From the NCBI RefSeq assembly GCF_001514115.1, contig NZ_KQ948455.1, forward strand, positions 172,709 through 236,708: DNA of 64,000 bases, given 5' to 3'. Made by a program: the position numbers and the translations under genes. Positions 54,812 to 63,472 of this stretch are shown here, piece after piece. The stretch is from Streptomyces olivochromogenes. Its GTDB lineage: Bacteria; Actinomycetota; Actinomycetes; Streptomycetales; Streptomycetaceae. Position 1 is the stretch's first letter. Each line of letters starts with the position of its first letter. The notes below the pieces were generated by a model. The model was given only the letters and a program-made list of their open reading frames with translations. It was not told the DNA's origin and ran no database searches.

Positions 54812-55006
54812 GTGGCACTCTCGATTTCGGCGGTGGTGCTGCTGGCGATCATCGTCGTCATCCTGGTCAGGAAGTCCGGGTTGAAGGCCGGCCATGCGGT
54901 CGTGTGTGTCCTGTTCGGCTTCTATCTCGCCTCTTCGACGATGGCCCCCACGATCAGCGACCTGACGACGAACGTCGCGGACATGATCGGCAGCTTCAAG
55001 TTCTGA
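54812..55006 (+). CDS. Small conserved membrane protein
   Basis: The protein has 64 residues. N-terminal helix SISAVVLLAIIVVILVRKSG and a second hydrophobic stretch (AVVCVLFGFYLASSTM). GTG has GGAGG 9 nt upstream. It resembles the small membrane proteins encoded next to mshB in Streptomyces. Function unknown. Confidence 0.78.
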   Translation: MALSISAVVLLAIIVVILVRKSGLKAGHAVVCVLFGFYLASSTMAPTISDLTTNVADMIGSFKF

Positions 55007-55096
55007 CGGGGCGCTTCACGTTCTTGACGGGGAGCTTCGGTGCCACGACCCGTGCCCGCCTCGGCGGTGGGCCGGGCGCCTCGTAGGGTGGGTTCC

Positions 55097-56083
55097 ATGA
55101 CGGAACTGCCCGACCGGCGTCTGCTCCTGGTGCACGCGCACCCGGACGACGAGTCGATCAACAATGGCGCGACCATGGCCAGGTACACGGCCGAGGGCGC
55201 CCATGTGACGCTGGTGACCTGCACCCTCGGCGAGGAGGGCGAGGTCATCCCGCCCGAACTGGCGCATCTCGCGCCCGACCGCGAGGGCGGGCTCGGCCCG
55301 CACCGGATCGGTGAGCTGGCCGCCGCCACGAAGGAGCTCGGGGTCACCGACCACCGCTTCCTCGGCGGTCCCGGGCGCTTCGGCGACTCCGGGATGATGG
55401 GCCTGGAGCAGAACCACCGCGCGGGCGCCTTCTGGTCCGCCGACGTCGACGAGGCCGCGGAGTACCTGGTCGAGGTGATCCGCGAGGTCCGACCCCAGGT
55501 GCTCGTCACCTACGACCCCGACGGGGGCTACGGACACCCGGACCACATCCAGGCCCACCGCGTCGCCGTGCGCGCCGTCGAGCTGGCCGCGGACCCCACC
55601 GTCCGCCCCGACCTCGGCGCGCCCTGGGAGATCACCAAGGTCTACTGGAACCGCGCCCCGCGCTCCGTCGTCGAGGAGGGCTTCCGACGGCTGCGCGAGG
55701 CCCTGCCCGGACTGCCCTTCGAGCACTCCGCCGCCGTGGCCGACGTACCCGGCGTGGTCGACGACACGGCGGTCACCACCGCGATCGACGGGACCGCGTA
55801 CGCCGCCGCGAAGGCCGCCGCCATGCGGGCGCACGCCACCCAGATCGAGGTGGCCGAGCCCTGGTTCGCGCTGTCGAACGCACTCGCGCAACCGCTGTTC
55901 ACCACCGAGTACTACGAGTTGGTGCGCGGGGAGCGCGCGGGACCCGGTCGTGAGACCGACCTCTTCGCGGGGATCGAACGGGGGTCCACGGAGGCCGGGC
56001 AGGGATCCACGGAGACCGAACAGGGTTCCGCGGGGACCGGGCAGAGATCCATGGGGACCGAGCAGGGAAAGGCGGACGCGTGA
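55097..56083 (+). CDS. mshB: N-acetyl-glucosaminyl-inositol deacetylase
   Basis: The protein has 328 residues. LmbE-family zinc deacetylase in mycothiol synthesis, removing acetyl from GlcNAc-inositol. Zinc ligands: AHPDDE at residues 14-19 and GHPDH with H147 and H150. The C-terminal tail holds four 7-residue repeats of the form GS(T/A)xTxQ encoded by 21-bp DNA repeats at 55982-56065. TAGGGT at 55084-55089 ends 7 nt before ATG, leaderless. Confidence 0.95.
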   Translation: MTELPDRRLLLVHAHPDDESINNGATMARYTAEGAHVTLVTCTLGEEGEVIPPELAHLAPDREGGLGPHRIGELAAATKELGVTDHRFLGGPGRFGDSGMMGLEQNHRAGAFWSADVDEAAEYLVEVIREVRPQVLVTYDPDGGYGHPDHIQAHRVAVRAVELAADPTVRPDLGAPWEITKVYWNRAPRSVVEEGFRRLREALPGLPFEHSAAVADVPGVVDDTAVTTAIDGTAYAAAKAAAMRAHATQIEVAEPWFALSNALAQPLFTTEYYELVRGERAGPGRETDLFAGIERGSTEAGQGSTETEQGSAGTGQRSMGTEQGKADA

Positions 56084-56502
56084 TGAGCATGTCGGGACAG
56101 CGGGGGAGTGCGCTCGCCCAGCCGCTGCCGCGGCCCTCGGCCGGGCGGATCGTGGCCCACCTGGGCCTGTTCCTGCTCGGCGCGGTGGTCGGAGCCGCCG
56201 GAACGCTGGTACAGGCCGCCTGGTTCCCGGGCGGGTTGCTGCTCGCCCTGGTCGGCGCGGCCGGACTCTTCCTGGGCGGATCGCGGGCGACCGGCTCCCG
56301 GGCCGGCGCCGTCGCGCCCGCGGCGGGCTGGATGATCGCGGTCGTTCTGCTCACCTCCACCCGCCCGGAAGGGGACTTCTTCTTCGGCGCGGGATTCGGT
56401 TCCTACCTTTTCCTGCTCGGCGGGATGGCCGTGGCTGTGATGTGCGCCACGCTTGGTTTGGGGCGGCAACCGCACGACTCCGCCGTCCGACTTGGGAAGT
56501 GA
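56083..56502 (+). CDS. DUF6113 membrane protein
   Basis: The protein has 139 residues and four helices (LGLFLLGAVVGAAGTLVQA, LLLALVGAAGLFLGG, AAGWMIAVVLL, FLLGGMAVAVMCATL). The start overlaps the mshB stop (TGATG), so translation is coupled; GTG 56080 is an alternative. Family annotation by pattern and location; function unknown. Confidence 0.75.
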   Translation: MSMSGQRGSALAQPLPRPSAGRIVAHLGLFLLGAVVGAAGTLVQAAWFPGGLLLALVGAAGLFLGGSRATGSRAGAVAPAAGWMIAVVLLTSTRPEGDFFFGAGFGSYLFLLGGMAVAVMCATLGLGRQPHDSAVRLGK

Positions 56503-56564
56503 CGTACCACTTCGCCGTACAGGACAGGTGCGGGTCCCGTGCGAGTTTCCTGGGCGGGCGAGGT

Positions 56565-56591
56565 TTGCGCGCCGAATGCGGCCAGTATGGT
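56565..56591 (+). promoter_or_regulatory. Possible promoter before the VanW-like gene
   Basis: TTGCGC and TATGGT with a 15-bp spacer, about 70 nt before the start codon, leaving room for a short 5' leader with the GGGAGA ribosome site. Confidence 0.35.
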
Positions 56592-56662
56592 GGTGCGCGC
56601 CGCCGAGCTGCCCGAGATGAGGTCGAGTAAACGGGCGGCGGAGCCAACCGGGAGAACCTGCC

Positions 56663-58876
56663 TTGAGTCGTGAAACTGACAGTTCGTCCTCCGGGCCCAA
56701 CGGGCGCGGTGGAGCCGCGTACCCGTCGGGGACGCCCCCCTACGGGACCCCCATGGTTTCCGAAAACGGTGCCGATGCGGGCCGTTCGGCCGGCGGCACC
56801 CCGCCGGAGGAGCGCAAGACCGAGACCACGCTGACGACACGGATCCGGATCAACATCCCCGGATCGCGGCCCATCCCGCCGGTCGTCGTGCGCACACCGG
56901 TCGGGGACGCCGAGTCGCCCGCCGAGTCCGCCGGTTCCACGGGAGCCCCCGCGGAGGCGCAGCGTGCCGTGAGTCCGCCCGTGGCAGCGGCCACGGCCAC
57001 CGAGACCCCGGCCGAAGCCGCCGCCGCGGGCGGTGCTCCGGCCAGAGAGAAGACCAGCGACTGGTTCGCACCCCGCAAGTCCGGTGCGCCTGGCGGCGGC
57101 CCGGGCGGCGGGTCCACCAACGGGGCGGGTCTGCCCGGAGGTTCGGGACCCACGGGTCCCGCGGCGCCGCAGGGCGCGGGCACGCCGGGTGGCAACGGCA
57201 CCGGCGGTACGCGTCCGGGTGCCCCCGGCGGCGCGAACGCGCCCCGCCCCGGGAGCGGCGGTACGAACGGTGCCGGGCTGCCCGGTGCCACCGGCGCCGG
57301 ACCCGTGGCGCCCGGTCACGGCGGCGGCACCGGTTCCTTCGACGTCTCAGCGGCGCTGGGCAACACGGCCTCGTTCCCGGCCATAGGAAGCGAAGGCCCG
57401 GGCGGGCCCGGTGGCCCTGGCGGCTCCGGAGGCCCGGGTGGCCCTGCGGGGCCCGGTGGCGAACCGCGCCGTGACAACCTCCCGTACTTCGCGGAGAACT
57501 TCTCGGAGAACGGCCGGGGCGGTCCCGCGGGCCCGACCGGCGGTCCGGTCACCGGTGACGGCCCGTTGGTGCCGCCGGCCGGCCCGGGCGTGGCTCCGGG
57601 CAGCCTGGCCGCAGGCCCCGGTGGTCGTGGCGTCCCCGGCGGGCACGGCACGGCCGGCCTCGGCGCGGGATACCCCGGTGGCGGCCTCAGCGACGACACC
57701 GCGATCCTCACCCCGCAGAAGCCCGCGCCCGATCCGGGCGGCCAGGGCTACGGCGGCCCGGTGGACAACGTCTCCGGGCACACCCTGACCAGCGGCATTC
57801 CCGTCGTGCCCGCCGCCCAGAACTCGCCGTTCGGGCCGGGCGCGCACACCGACGGACCGCTGCCGCACACCCCGCCGAAGGCGCCCGAGCCGGCCCCGAA
57901 GCCCGCCGCCTCCTCGAAGAAGCCGGCCAAGAAGAAGGGCCGCAGCAAGCTGACGCTCCTGGTCGTCGCCGTGGTGTTCATCGGCGGTGGCGTCTACGGC
58001 GCGGGGCTGCTGATGAACCGCTCGGACGTCCCCAAGGGCACCACGGTGCTCGGCGTGGACATCGGCGGCGGCACCCGCGACGAGGCCGTCAAGAAGCTCG
58101 ACGACGCCTTCGGGGCCAATATGAACAAGGCGCTCCAGCTGTCGGTGGACGGCACCACGGTCTCGCTCAAGCCGGACCAGGCCGGGCTCCAGTTCAACGC
58201 CCAGGACACGGTCCGCGCCGCCGCGGGCAGCGACTACAACCCGGTCTCTGTGATCGGCTCGCTGTTCGGCCAGCAGCGCGTCGTCGAGCCGGCGATGCCC
58301 GTCGACGAGGAGAAGCTCCAGGCCGCCCTGGAGCGCACCGCGAGCGGCTCAGGTTCGGCGAGCGACGGCACCATCAAGTTCGAGTCCGGCAAGGCCGTCG
58401 CCGTGTACGGCAAGGCGGGCAAGGGCATCGACGTGGCGGCCTCGACCCAGGCCGTCGAGGACGCGTACCGCGCCCAGGTCGGGACCGGCACCTCCACCCC
58501 GGTGAAGGTCGCCACCACGACCCGTCAGCCGACCGTCTCGAACGCCGAGGTCGACCGGGAGATGAAGGAGTTCGCCCAGCCCGCGATGTCCGCCCGCGTC
58601 ACCATTCAGACCGACGCGGCACACAGCATCCAGTTCGGCGCCCTGTCACTGCCGAAGATCCTCGGCTTCAAGGCCGTCAACGGCAAGCTCGTGGAGACGT
58701 ACGACCTCACGGCGCTCAAGGCGGCGTACGGCAAGACCTTCGACGGCGTACAGATCCAGACCGCGGGCGGGAAGCGCGCGGTCACGCCGCAGGACGTCGT
58801 CACCGCACTGGGCAAGGCCCTGCGCGGCAAGACGACGGCGGAGCGCGTCGGAGTCATCGACACCAAAGCGAGCTGA
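56663..58876 (+). CDS. VanW/YoaR-type protein with Gly/Pro-rich cytoplasmic domain
   Basis: The protein has 737 residues. About 420 residues of Gly/Pro/Ala-rich cytoplasmic sequence precede one transmembrane helix (LTLLVVAVVFIGGGVYGAGLL) and an extracytoplasmic domain that begins VPKGTTVLGVDIGGGTRDEA, typical of peptidoglycan-binding YoaR/VanW proteins. The low-complexity tail could condense or recruit partners. The start is TTG, supported by GGGAGA 7 nt upstream. Next gene is 173 bp away. Confidence 0.78.
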   Translation: MSRETDSSSSGPNGRGGAAYPSGTPPYGTPMVSENGADAGRSAGGTPPEERKTETTLTTRIRINIPGSRPIPPVVVRTPVGDAESPAESAGSTGAPAEAQRAVSPPVAAATATETPAEAAAAGGAPAREKTSDWFAPRKSGAPGGGPGGGSTNGAGLPGGSGPTGPAAPQGAGTPGGNGTGGTRPGAPGGANAPRPGSGGTNGAGLPGATGAGPVAPGHGGGTGSFDVSAALGNTASFPAIGSEGPGGPGGPGGSGGPGGPAGPGGEPRRDNLPYFAENFSENGRGGPAGPTGGPVTGDGPLVPPAGPGVAPGSLAAGPGGRGVPGGHGTAGLGAGYPGGGLSDDTAILTPQKPAPDPGGQGYGGPVDNVSGHTLTSGIPVVPAAQNSPFGPGAHTDGPLPHTPPKAPEPAPKPAASSKKPAKKKGRSKLTLLVVAVVFIGGGVYGAGLLMNRSDVPKGTTVLGVDIGGGTRDEAVKKLDDAFGANMNKALQLSVDGTTVSLKPDQAGLQFNAQDTVRAAAGSDYNPVSVIGSLFGQQRVVEPAMPVDEEKLQAALERTASGSGSASDGTIKFESGKAVAVYGKAGKGIDVAASTQAVEDAYRAQVGTGTSTPVKVATTTRQPTVSNAEVDREMKEFAQPAMSARVTIQTDAAHSIQFGALSLPKILGFKAVNGKLVETYDLTALKAAYGKTFDGVQIQTAGGKRAVTPQDVVTALGKALRGKTTAERVGVIDTKAS

Positions 58877-58895
58877 CCCCTGGTCGTTCGGATGA

Positions 58896-58930
58896 ACGGA
58901 GCCCCTGCCCGCACCGGGCGGGGGCTCCGT
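58896..58930 (+). terminator. Terminator after the VanW-like gene
   Basis: A 16-bp stem (58896-58911 and 58915-58930) with one T-G pair and a 3-nt loop, 19 bp past the stop. No T tract. Confidence 0.8.
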
Positions 58931-58975
58931 CGTCGCAGCACGGGGATCCCCGGACCGCGCCGCACGACCTGGCAC

Positions 58976-58989
58976 ATGACATCTGTCAT
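58976..58989 (+). promoter_or_regulatory. ATGACA-TC-TGTCAT operator before the exporter operon
   Basis: A perfect 6-bp-arm palindrome is centred about 67 bp before the likely transcription start at 59050. CACGAT at 59037-59042 would be the leaderless -10. The location suits an activator. The NarL-type regulator at the operon's end is the obvious candidate to bind it. Confidence 0.55.
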
Positions 58990-59049
58990 CCGGCACTCAG
59001 GACCGCCGACACTGCCGTGCACCGGGCCCGCGCGGCCACGATGGTCCCC

Positions 59050-59976
59050 ATGACGACAACAGCGGCGCCCGCCACCACCCCGGTGGTCGGGTTCGATCAG
59101 GTGAGCAAGAGCTACGGGAACGTACGGGCCGTCGACGGGCTGACGCTCGACCTGCACCCGGGTGAGACCGTCGCCCTGCTGGGTCCCAACGGCGCGGGCA
59201 AGTCGACCACGCTGGACCTGCTCCTCGGCCTCAAGCACCCCGACACCGGCGCCGTCCGGGTGTTCGGCGCCGGCCCCCGCGAGGCGATCGTCGGCGGCCG
59301 GGTGGGCGCCATGCTGCAGAGCGGCGGCCTGATGGACGAGGTGACGGTCGGCGAGCTGGTGAAGCTGGCCTGCGATCTGCACCCGAAGCCGTACAAGGTC
59401 AGTGACGTGCTGGCCCGTGCGGGCATCTCGCAGATAGCCGACCGCAAGGTCAACAAGCTCTCCGGCGGCCAGGAGCAGCGCGTCCGCTTCGCGCTCGCCA
59501 CCGCGGGCGCCAACGATCTGATCGTCCTGGACGAGCCCACCACCGGCATGGACGTCTCCGCCCGCCAGGCCTTCTGGGCCACCATGCGCGAGCAGGCCGA
59601 CCAGGGCAGGACCGTCCTGTTCGCCACGCACTACCTGGAGGAGGCCGACGCCATCGCGGACCGCGTCCTCGTACTGCACCGGGGCCGCCTGCTGGCCGAC
59701 GGCACCGCCGCCGAGATCAAGGCGAAGGCCGGCGCCCGCCGCATCGCCTTCGACCTGGAAGGCCCCATCGACGAGGCCCCGCTGCGCGCCCTGCCCTTCC
59801 TGACCTCGATCGACGTCTCCGGGCACACCGTCCGCATCCAGTCCTCCGACGCCGACGCGACCGTGCACGCGCTGTACGGGCTCGGCCTCTACCCCCGCAA
59901 TCTCGAAGTCGCCGGGCTCGGGCTCGAGCAGGCCTTCGTCGCCATCACGGCCGCCGAGGAGGCGAAGTCGCAGTGA
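59050..59976 (+). CDS. ABC-2 type exporter ATP-binding protein
   Basis: The protein has 308 residues. Walker A GPNGAGKST, signature LSGGQEQRVRFA, Walker B LIVLDEPTTGMD, H-loop ATHYLEEADAIADR, followed by a DrrA/NodI-type C-terminal extension. ATG 59050 is preferred over an ATG at 59041 that overlaps the -10. The next three genes overlap by 4 bp each. Confidence 0.93.
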   Translation: MTTTAAPATTPVVGFDQVSKSYGNVRAVDGLTLDLHPGETVALLGPNGAGKSTTLDLLLGLKHPDTGAVRVFGAGPREAIVGGRVGAMLQSGGLMDEVTVGELVKLACDLHPKPYKVSDVLARAGISQIADRKVNKLSGGQEQRVRFALATAGANDLIVLDEPTTGMDVSARQAFWATMREQADQGRTVLFATHYLEEADAIADRVLVLHRGRLLADGTAAEIKAKAGARRIAFDLEGPIDEAPLRALPFLTSIDVSGHTVRIQSSDADATVHALYGLGLYPRNLEVAGLGLEQAFVAITAAEEAKSQ

Positions 59977-60713
59977 ACAGCCTCATCAAGCTCGAGATCA
60001 CCCGCGCCCTGCGCAACAAGAAGTTCCTGTTCTTCTCGGTGATCTACCCCTCGGCCCTGTTCCTGCTGATCGCGGGCAGCGCGGACAGCACCACCAAGGT
60101 CGACGGCACCGGGCTGACCCTGCCGACCTTCTTCATGGTCTCCATGGCCTCCTTCGGCGCCCTGACCGCCGTCCTGATGGGCAACAGCGAACGCATCGCG
60201 AAGGAGCGCGAGAGCGGCTGGGTACGGCAGCTCAGACTCACCACCCTGCCGGGCCGCGGCTATGTCCTGGCGAAGACCGCCAGCGCCGCCGTGATCAGCC
60301 TGCCGTCGATCGTGGTCGTCTTCGCGGTCGCCGCCGCCGTGAAGCACGTACGGCTGGACGCCTGGCAGTGGCTCGCGCTCACCGGCGCGATCTGGGCCGG
60401 CAGCCTCGTCTTCGCCGCGCTCGGCGTGGCCATCGGCTATCTCGCGAGCGGCGACGCGGTCCGCCCGATCACGATGATCCTGTACTTCGGCCTCTCGGTG
60501 CTCGGCGGCCTGTGGATGCCCACGACCACCTTCCCCGACTGGCTCCAGAAGATCGCGTCCTGGCTGCCCACGCACGCGTACGCTGCCCTCGGGCGGTCCA
60601 TCGAGCTGGGCGACGCCCCGCACGCGAAGGACCTCGCCATCCTCGCCGTCTCCTTCCTCCTCTTCGCGGGCGGCGCGGCATGGCTGTACCGGAAGGACAC
60701 GCTGAAGGCGTGA
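59973..60713 (+). CDS. ABC-2 type exporter permease
   Basis: The protein has 246 residues and six helices (FFSVIYPSALFLLIAGS, MVSMASFGALTAVL, VISLPSIVVVFAVAAAV, AIWAGSLVFAALGVAIGYL, MILYFGLSVLGGLWM, LAILAVSFLLFAGGAAWLY). Moves lipids, antibiotics or peptides outward in related systems. GTG overlaps the ATPase gene end. Confidence 0.92.
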   Translation: MNSLIKLEITRALRNKKFLFFSVIYPSALFLLIAGSADSTTKVDGTGLTLPTFFMVSMASFGALTAVLMGNSERIAKERESGWVRQLRLTTLPGRGYVLAKTASAAVISLPSIVVVFAVAAAVKHVRLDAWQWLALTGAIWAGSLVFAALGVAIGYLASGDAVRPITMILYFGLSVLGGLWMPTTTFPDWLQKIASWLPTHAYAALGRSIELGDAPHAKDLAILAVSFLLFAGGAAWLYRKDTLKA

Positions 60714-61885
60714 GCAGCGTCGGCATCGGGCAACGCCCGCAGAATCGCAGGCAGATGATGGTCAAGGCCGTCTGGACCGGCATCTGGCTCGTCTATCTGA
60801 GCGCGCCCGTCAGCGACTTGGTACATGGCGGGCACAGCACCGGTGTCGTCGTACTCGGCTGGTTCGGCCTGGTGGCCTTCGTCGGGTGGTACGGGACGCT
60901 GGTCTTCCGCACCGGCCGCGGCGAGACGACCCCCTTCGTGTTCGTCTCGCTCGTGGTCCTCGCGGCCGAGGCCGCCCTGCTCTCCTACACCCTGGGGCGG
61001 GAGTGGCTCGTCCTGTTCGTGTACGTCTCGATCGCGTCCGGCGCGGTGCTTCCGCTGCGGCTGGCGCGCTGGACCATCCCGGCCGTCTCCGCCGTGCTGA
61101 CGGGGATCGCCCTGACCGTGTCGGGCGGCAAGGAGTATCTGGCGGGGCTCCTCATCCCGGCGTTCCTCGGCGGGTTCGCCATGACCGGCGTCCGTGAACT
61201 GATCCGCACGACGATCGCGCTGCGTGAGGCCCGTGCGACGGTCGCCCAACTGGCGGCGAACGAGGAGCGCCTGCGCCTGGCCCGCGATCTGCACGATCTG
61301 CTGGGCCACTCGCTCTCCCTGATCACCCTCAAGAGCGAGCTGGCCGGCCGGATGCTCCCCGACCACCCCGAGAAGGCGGCCCAGCAGGTCGCCGACATCG
61401 AACAGGTCAGCCGTCAGGCCCTCGTCGACGTGCGCGAGGCGGTCACCGGCTACCGGCGTCCCCGGCTGTCCGGCGAACTCGCGGGCGCCCAGGTCGCGTT
61501 GACGGCGGCTGGCGTCACCGCGGAGCTGCCCGTCGAGCCGGACCTCACCGACGTCGCCGAGGAGAGCGAGTCCGCGCTCGCCTGGGCACTGCGGGAAGCG
61601 ATCACCAATGTCGTACGACACAGCGGGGCCCGGCGCTGCACCGTGGAGCTGGTCCGCCGCCAGACGCTGGACGGCCCGGTGCTCGAACTGAGCGTGGAGG
61701 ACGACGGTGCGGGCGGCTCGGGCCATGCTCCGGGCAACGGCCTCACAGGCCTGACCGAGCGGCTGGAGAAGGCGGGCGGAGCCCTGGAGGCGGGCCGGGT
61801 GCGCCGCGGCTTCCGGCTGGTCGCACGGGTACCGGCGCAGGCCCCCTTCGAGGCCGCCGATCACCCCGTAGGATCCGGTGCATGA
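60710..61885 (+). CDS. Sensor histidine kinase (DesK/LiaS type)
   Basis: The protein has 391 residues. Six N-terminal transmembrane helices, a coiled-coil linker, a HisKA_3 domain with phospho-His in RDLHDLLGHSLS near residue 194, and a HATPase_c domain (REAITNVVRHSGA, GNGLTGLTERL). GTG overlaps the permease stop (GTGA). A later start at ATG 60755 is possible. It most likely senses membrane state or the exporter's substrate. Confidence 0.9.
   Translation: MSSVGIGQRPQNRRQMMVKAVWTGIWLVYLSAPVSDLVHGGHSTGVVVLGWFGLVAFVGWYGTLVFRTGRGETTPFVFVSLVVLAAEAALLSYTLGREWLVLFVYVSIASGAVLPLRLARWTIPAVSAVLTGIALTVSGGKEYLAGLLIPAFLGGFAMTGVRELIRTTIALREARATVAQLAANEERLRLARDLHDLLGHSLSLITLKSELAGRMLPDHPEKAAQQVADIEQVSRQALVDVREAVTGYRRPRLSGELAGAQVALTAAGVTAELPVEPDLTDVAEESESALAWALREAITNVVRHSGARRCTVELVRRQTLDGPVLELSVEDDGAGGSGHAPGNGLTGLTERLEKAGGALEAGRVRRGFRLVARVPAQAPFEAADHPVGSGA
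61869..61874 (+). promoter_or_regulatory. Possible internal leaderless -10 for the response regulator
   Basis: TAGGAT lies inside the last kinase codons and ends 7 nt before the response regulator ATG, so the regulator may also be made from its own leaderless mRNA. Confidence 0.4.
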
Positions 61886-62496
61886 GCCGCACGATCAAGG
61901 TCCTGCTTGCCGAGGACCAGTCGATGGTCCGCGAGGCGCTGGCCGCGTTGCTGGGCCTCGAGCCCGACATCGAGGTGGTCGCCCAGGTGGCGCGCGGCGA
62001 CGAGGTGCTGGCCGCGGCCCGCGCCCACGACGTGGACGTGGCGCTCCTCGACATCGAGATGCCGGGCAAGACGGGCATCGAGGCGGCGGCCGAGGTCCAC
62101 AAGGAACTCCCCGGCATCAAACTGCTCATCCTCACGACCTTCGGCCGCCCCGGCTATCTGCGCAGCGCCATGGAGTCCGGCGCCGACGCCTTCCTCGTCA
62201 AGGACGCCCCGGCCGCCCAACTCGCCGCGGCGGTCCGCAAGGTGCTCGCCGGCGAACGGGTCATCGACCCCACCCTCGCGGCCGCCGCCCTCGCCGAGGG
62301 CGCCAACCCCCTGACCGACCGCGAACGCGAGGTCCTCCGCGCGGCGGCCGACGGTTCCACCAACGCCGAACTGGCCACCGCCCTCCACCTCTCCCAGGGC
62401 ACGGTCCGCAACTACCTCTCGACAGCGATCCAGAAGCTGACGGCCCGCAACAGAGCAGAGGCAGTCCGGATAGCGCGAGAGAAGGGCTGGCTGTAG
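61882..62496 (+). CDS. NarL/FixJ-family response regulator
   Basis: The protein has 204 residues. Receiver domain with the acidic pocket E11-D12 and phospho-acceptor D57 (ALLDIEMPG), K in FLVKDAP, then a LuxR-type helix-turn-helix (LTDREREVLRAAADG, GTVRNYLSTAIQKLTARNR). ATG overlaps the kinase stop (ATGA). It should bind DNA upstream of the exporter genes. Confidence 0.95.
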   Translation: MSRTIKVLLAEDQSMVREALAALLGLEPDIEVVAQVARGDEVLAAARAHDVDVALLDIEMPGKTGIEAAAEVHKELPGIKLLILTTFGRPGYLRSAMESGADAFLVKDAPAAQLAAAVRKVLAGERVIDPTLAAAALAEGANPLTDREREVLRAAADGSTNAELATALHLSQGTVRNYLSTAIQKLTARNRAEAVRIAREKGWL

Positions 62497-62511
62497 AACC
62501 CCGGCTGGGGA

Positions 62512-62590
62512 GCGCCCCGAAAGGGGCGCGGGGAACTGCGCGCCCAGCCACGACGAGCCCGCAGTCGCCCGAAGCCAGCTCCCTTCACGG
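62512..62590. repeat. Dispersed Streptomyces repeat with a GCGCCCC-GAAA-GGGGCGC hairpin
   Basis: The hairpin (62512-62518 and 62523-62529, GAAA loop) is followed by CGGGGAACTGCGCGCCCAGCC and CCCGCAGTCGCCCGAA. It doubles as the terminator of the exporter operon and faces the convergent SirB1-type gene. Related to the elements at 4296-4391, 16090-16180 and 34402-34735. Confidence 0.7.
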
Positions 62591-62603
62591 CGCCTGGGCG
62601 AAC

Positions 62604-63455
62604 TCAGTTCAACATCGCCCGAGCCGCCCGAGCCAGCCCCCGAACCCGTTCCGCGGCGCCCTCGTCGACGGCGACAACCACCTCCGCGTACGCCTCGAGT
62701 TCCGCCGCACCCTCAAGGAACTCCCCACGCTGCACCAGCAACTGAGCCCGCTCGTACCGCAACCGCGCAGGATGCGACGGCAACAGCAGCGCCAACTCCA
62801 CGGCCCACAGGCCGACATCCGACCGCTCCGGCCGCGCCGCCGCCCACGCCCGGACGTTGTTCAGGATCCGCACGACGACGTCGAGGGGAGGGGCGGGGAC
62901 GAGCATCGAGGGATCGAGAGGCGCCCCGGTGGCGCCCTGCACGAGCAGCTCGGCATCGGAGCCGCTCAGCACCCGCCCCCCGTCGAAGGGATCGGCGAGC
63001 ACCTGCTGCTCGGCCGGCCCGAAGCCCACCACGAAATGCCCGGGCAGGGCGACCCCGTACACCGGCGCGCCGGCCCGCCTGGCCACCTCCATCCACACCA
63101 CGGAGAGCAGGATGGGCAGCCCGCGCCGCCGCCGCAGCACCGCGTGCAGCAGCGAGGACTCCAGCCGTTGATAGTCCCCGGGCGAGCCCCGGAACCCGCA
63201 GCGCCCGCCGAGCAGCTCGGCGAGCGCGGTCGCCCAGGGCAGCGCCCCACCGGGCCGGAACGGCAGCTGTCCGGCGAGCCGGTCGAGTTCGATCTGCGCC
63301 GCGTCCGACCCCGCCTCGTCCAGCGTGCCGTCCGCCGCCGCCCCGATCAGCAGGCACAGCGCCGCCAGGTCGGGCCGCTCGGACCGTGCCTCCTCGGCGA
63401 ACCTCCGCCGCACCTCGGCGGCTCGCTCCGGCTCCGGGGGATGGGGGGAAGGCAT
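62604..63455 (-). CDS. SirB1-type transglutaminase-like protein
   Basis: The protein has 283 residues. Transglutaminase-like SirB1 N-terminal domain (LPILLSVVWMEVARRAGAPV, GVALPGHFVVGF) followed by a tetratricopeptide-like helical end (RYERAQLLVQRGEFLEGAAEL). The catalytic Cys usual for transglutaminases is not evident, so activity is unsure. ATG 63455 opens the family's N-terminus. Upstream TACCAG fits the leaderless spacing but lacks the final T. Confidence 0.85.
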   Translation of the reverse strand: MPSPHPPEPERAAEVRRRFAEEARSERPDLAALCLLIGAAADGTLDEAGSDAAQIELDRLAGQLPFRPGGALPWATALAELLGGRCGFRGSPGDYQRLESSLLHAVLRRRRGLPILLSVVWMEVARRAGAPVYGVALPGHFVVGFGPAEQQVLADPFDGGRVLSGSDAELLVQGATGAPLDPSMLVPAPPLDVVVRILNNVRAWAAARPERSDVGLWAVELALLLPSHPARLRYERAQLLVQRGEFLEGAAELEAYAEVVVAVDEGAAERVRGLARAARAMLN

Positions 63456-63472
63456 GGCGGTCTGGTACCCCT

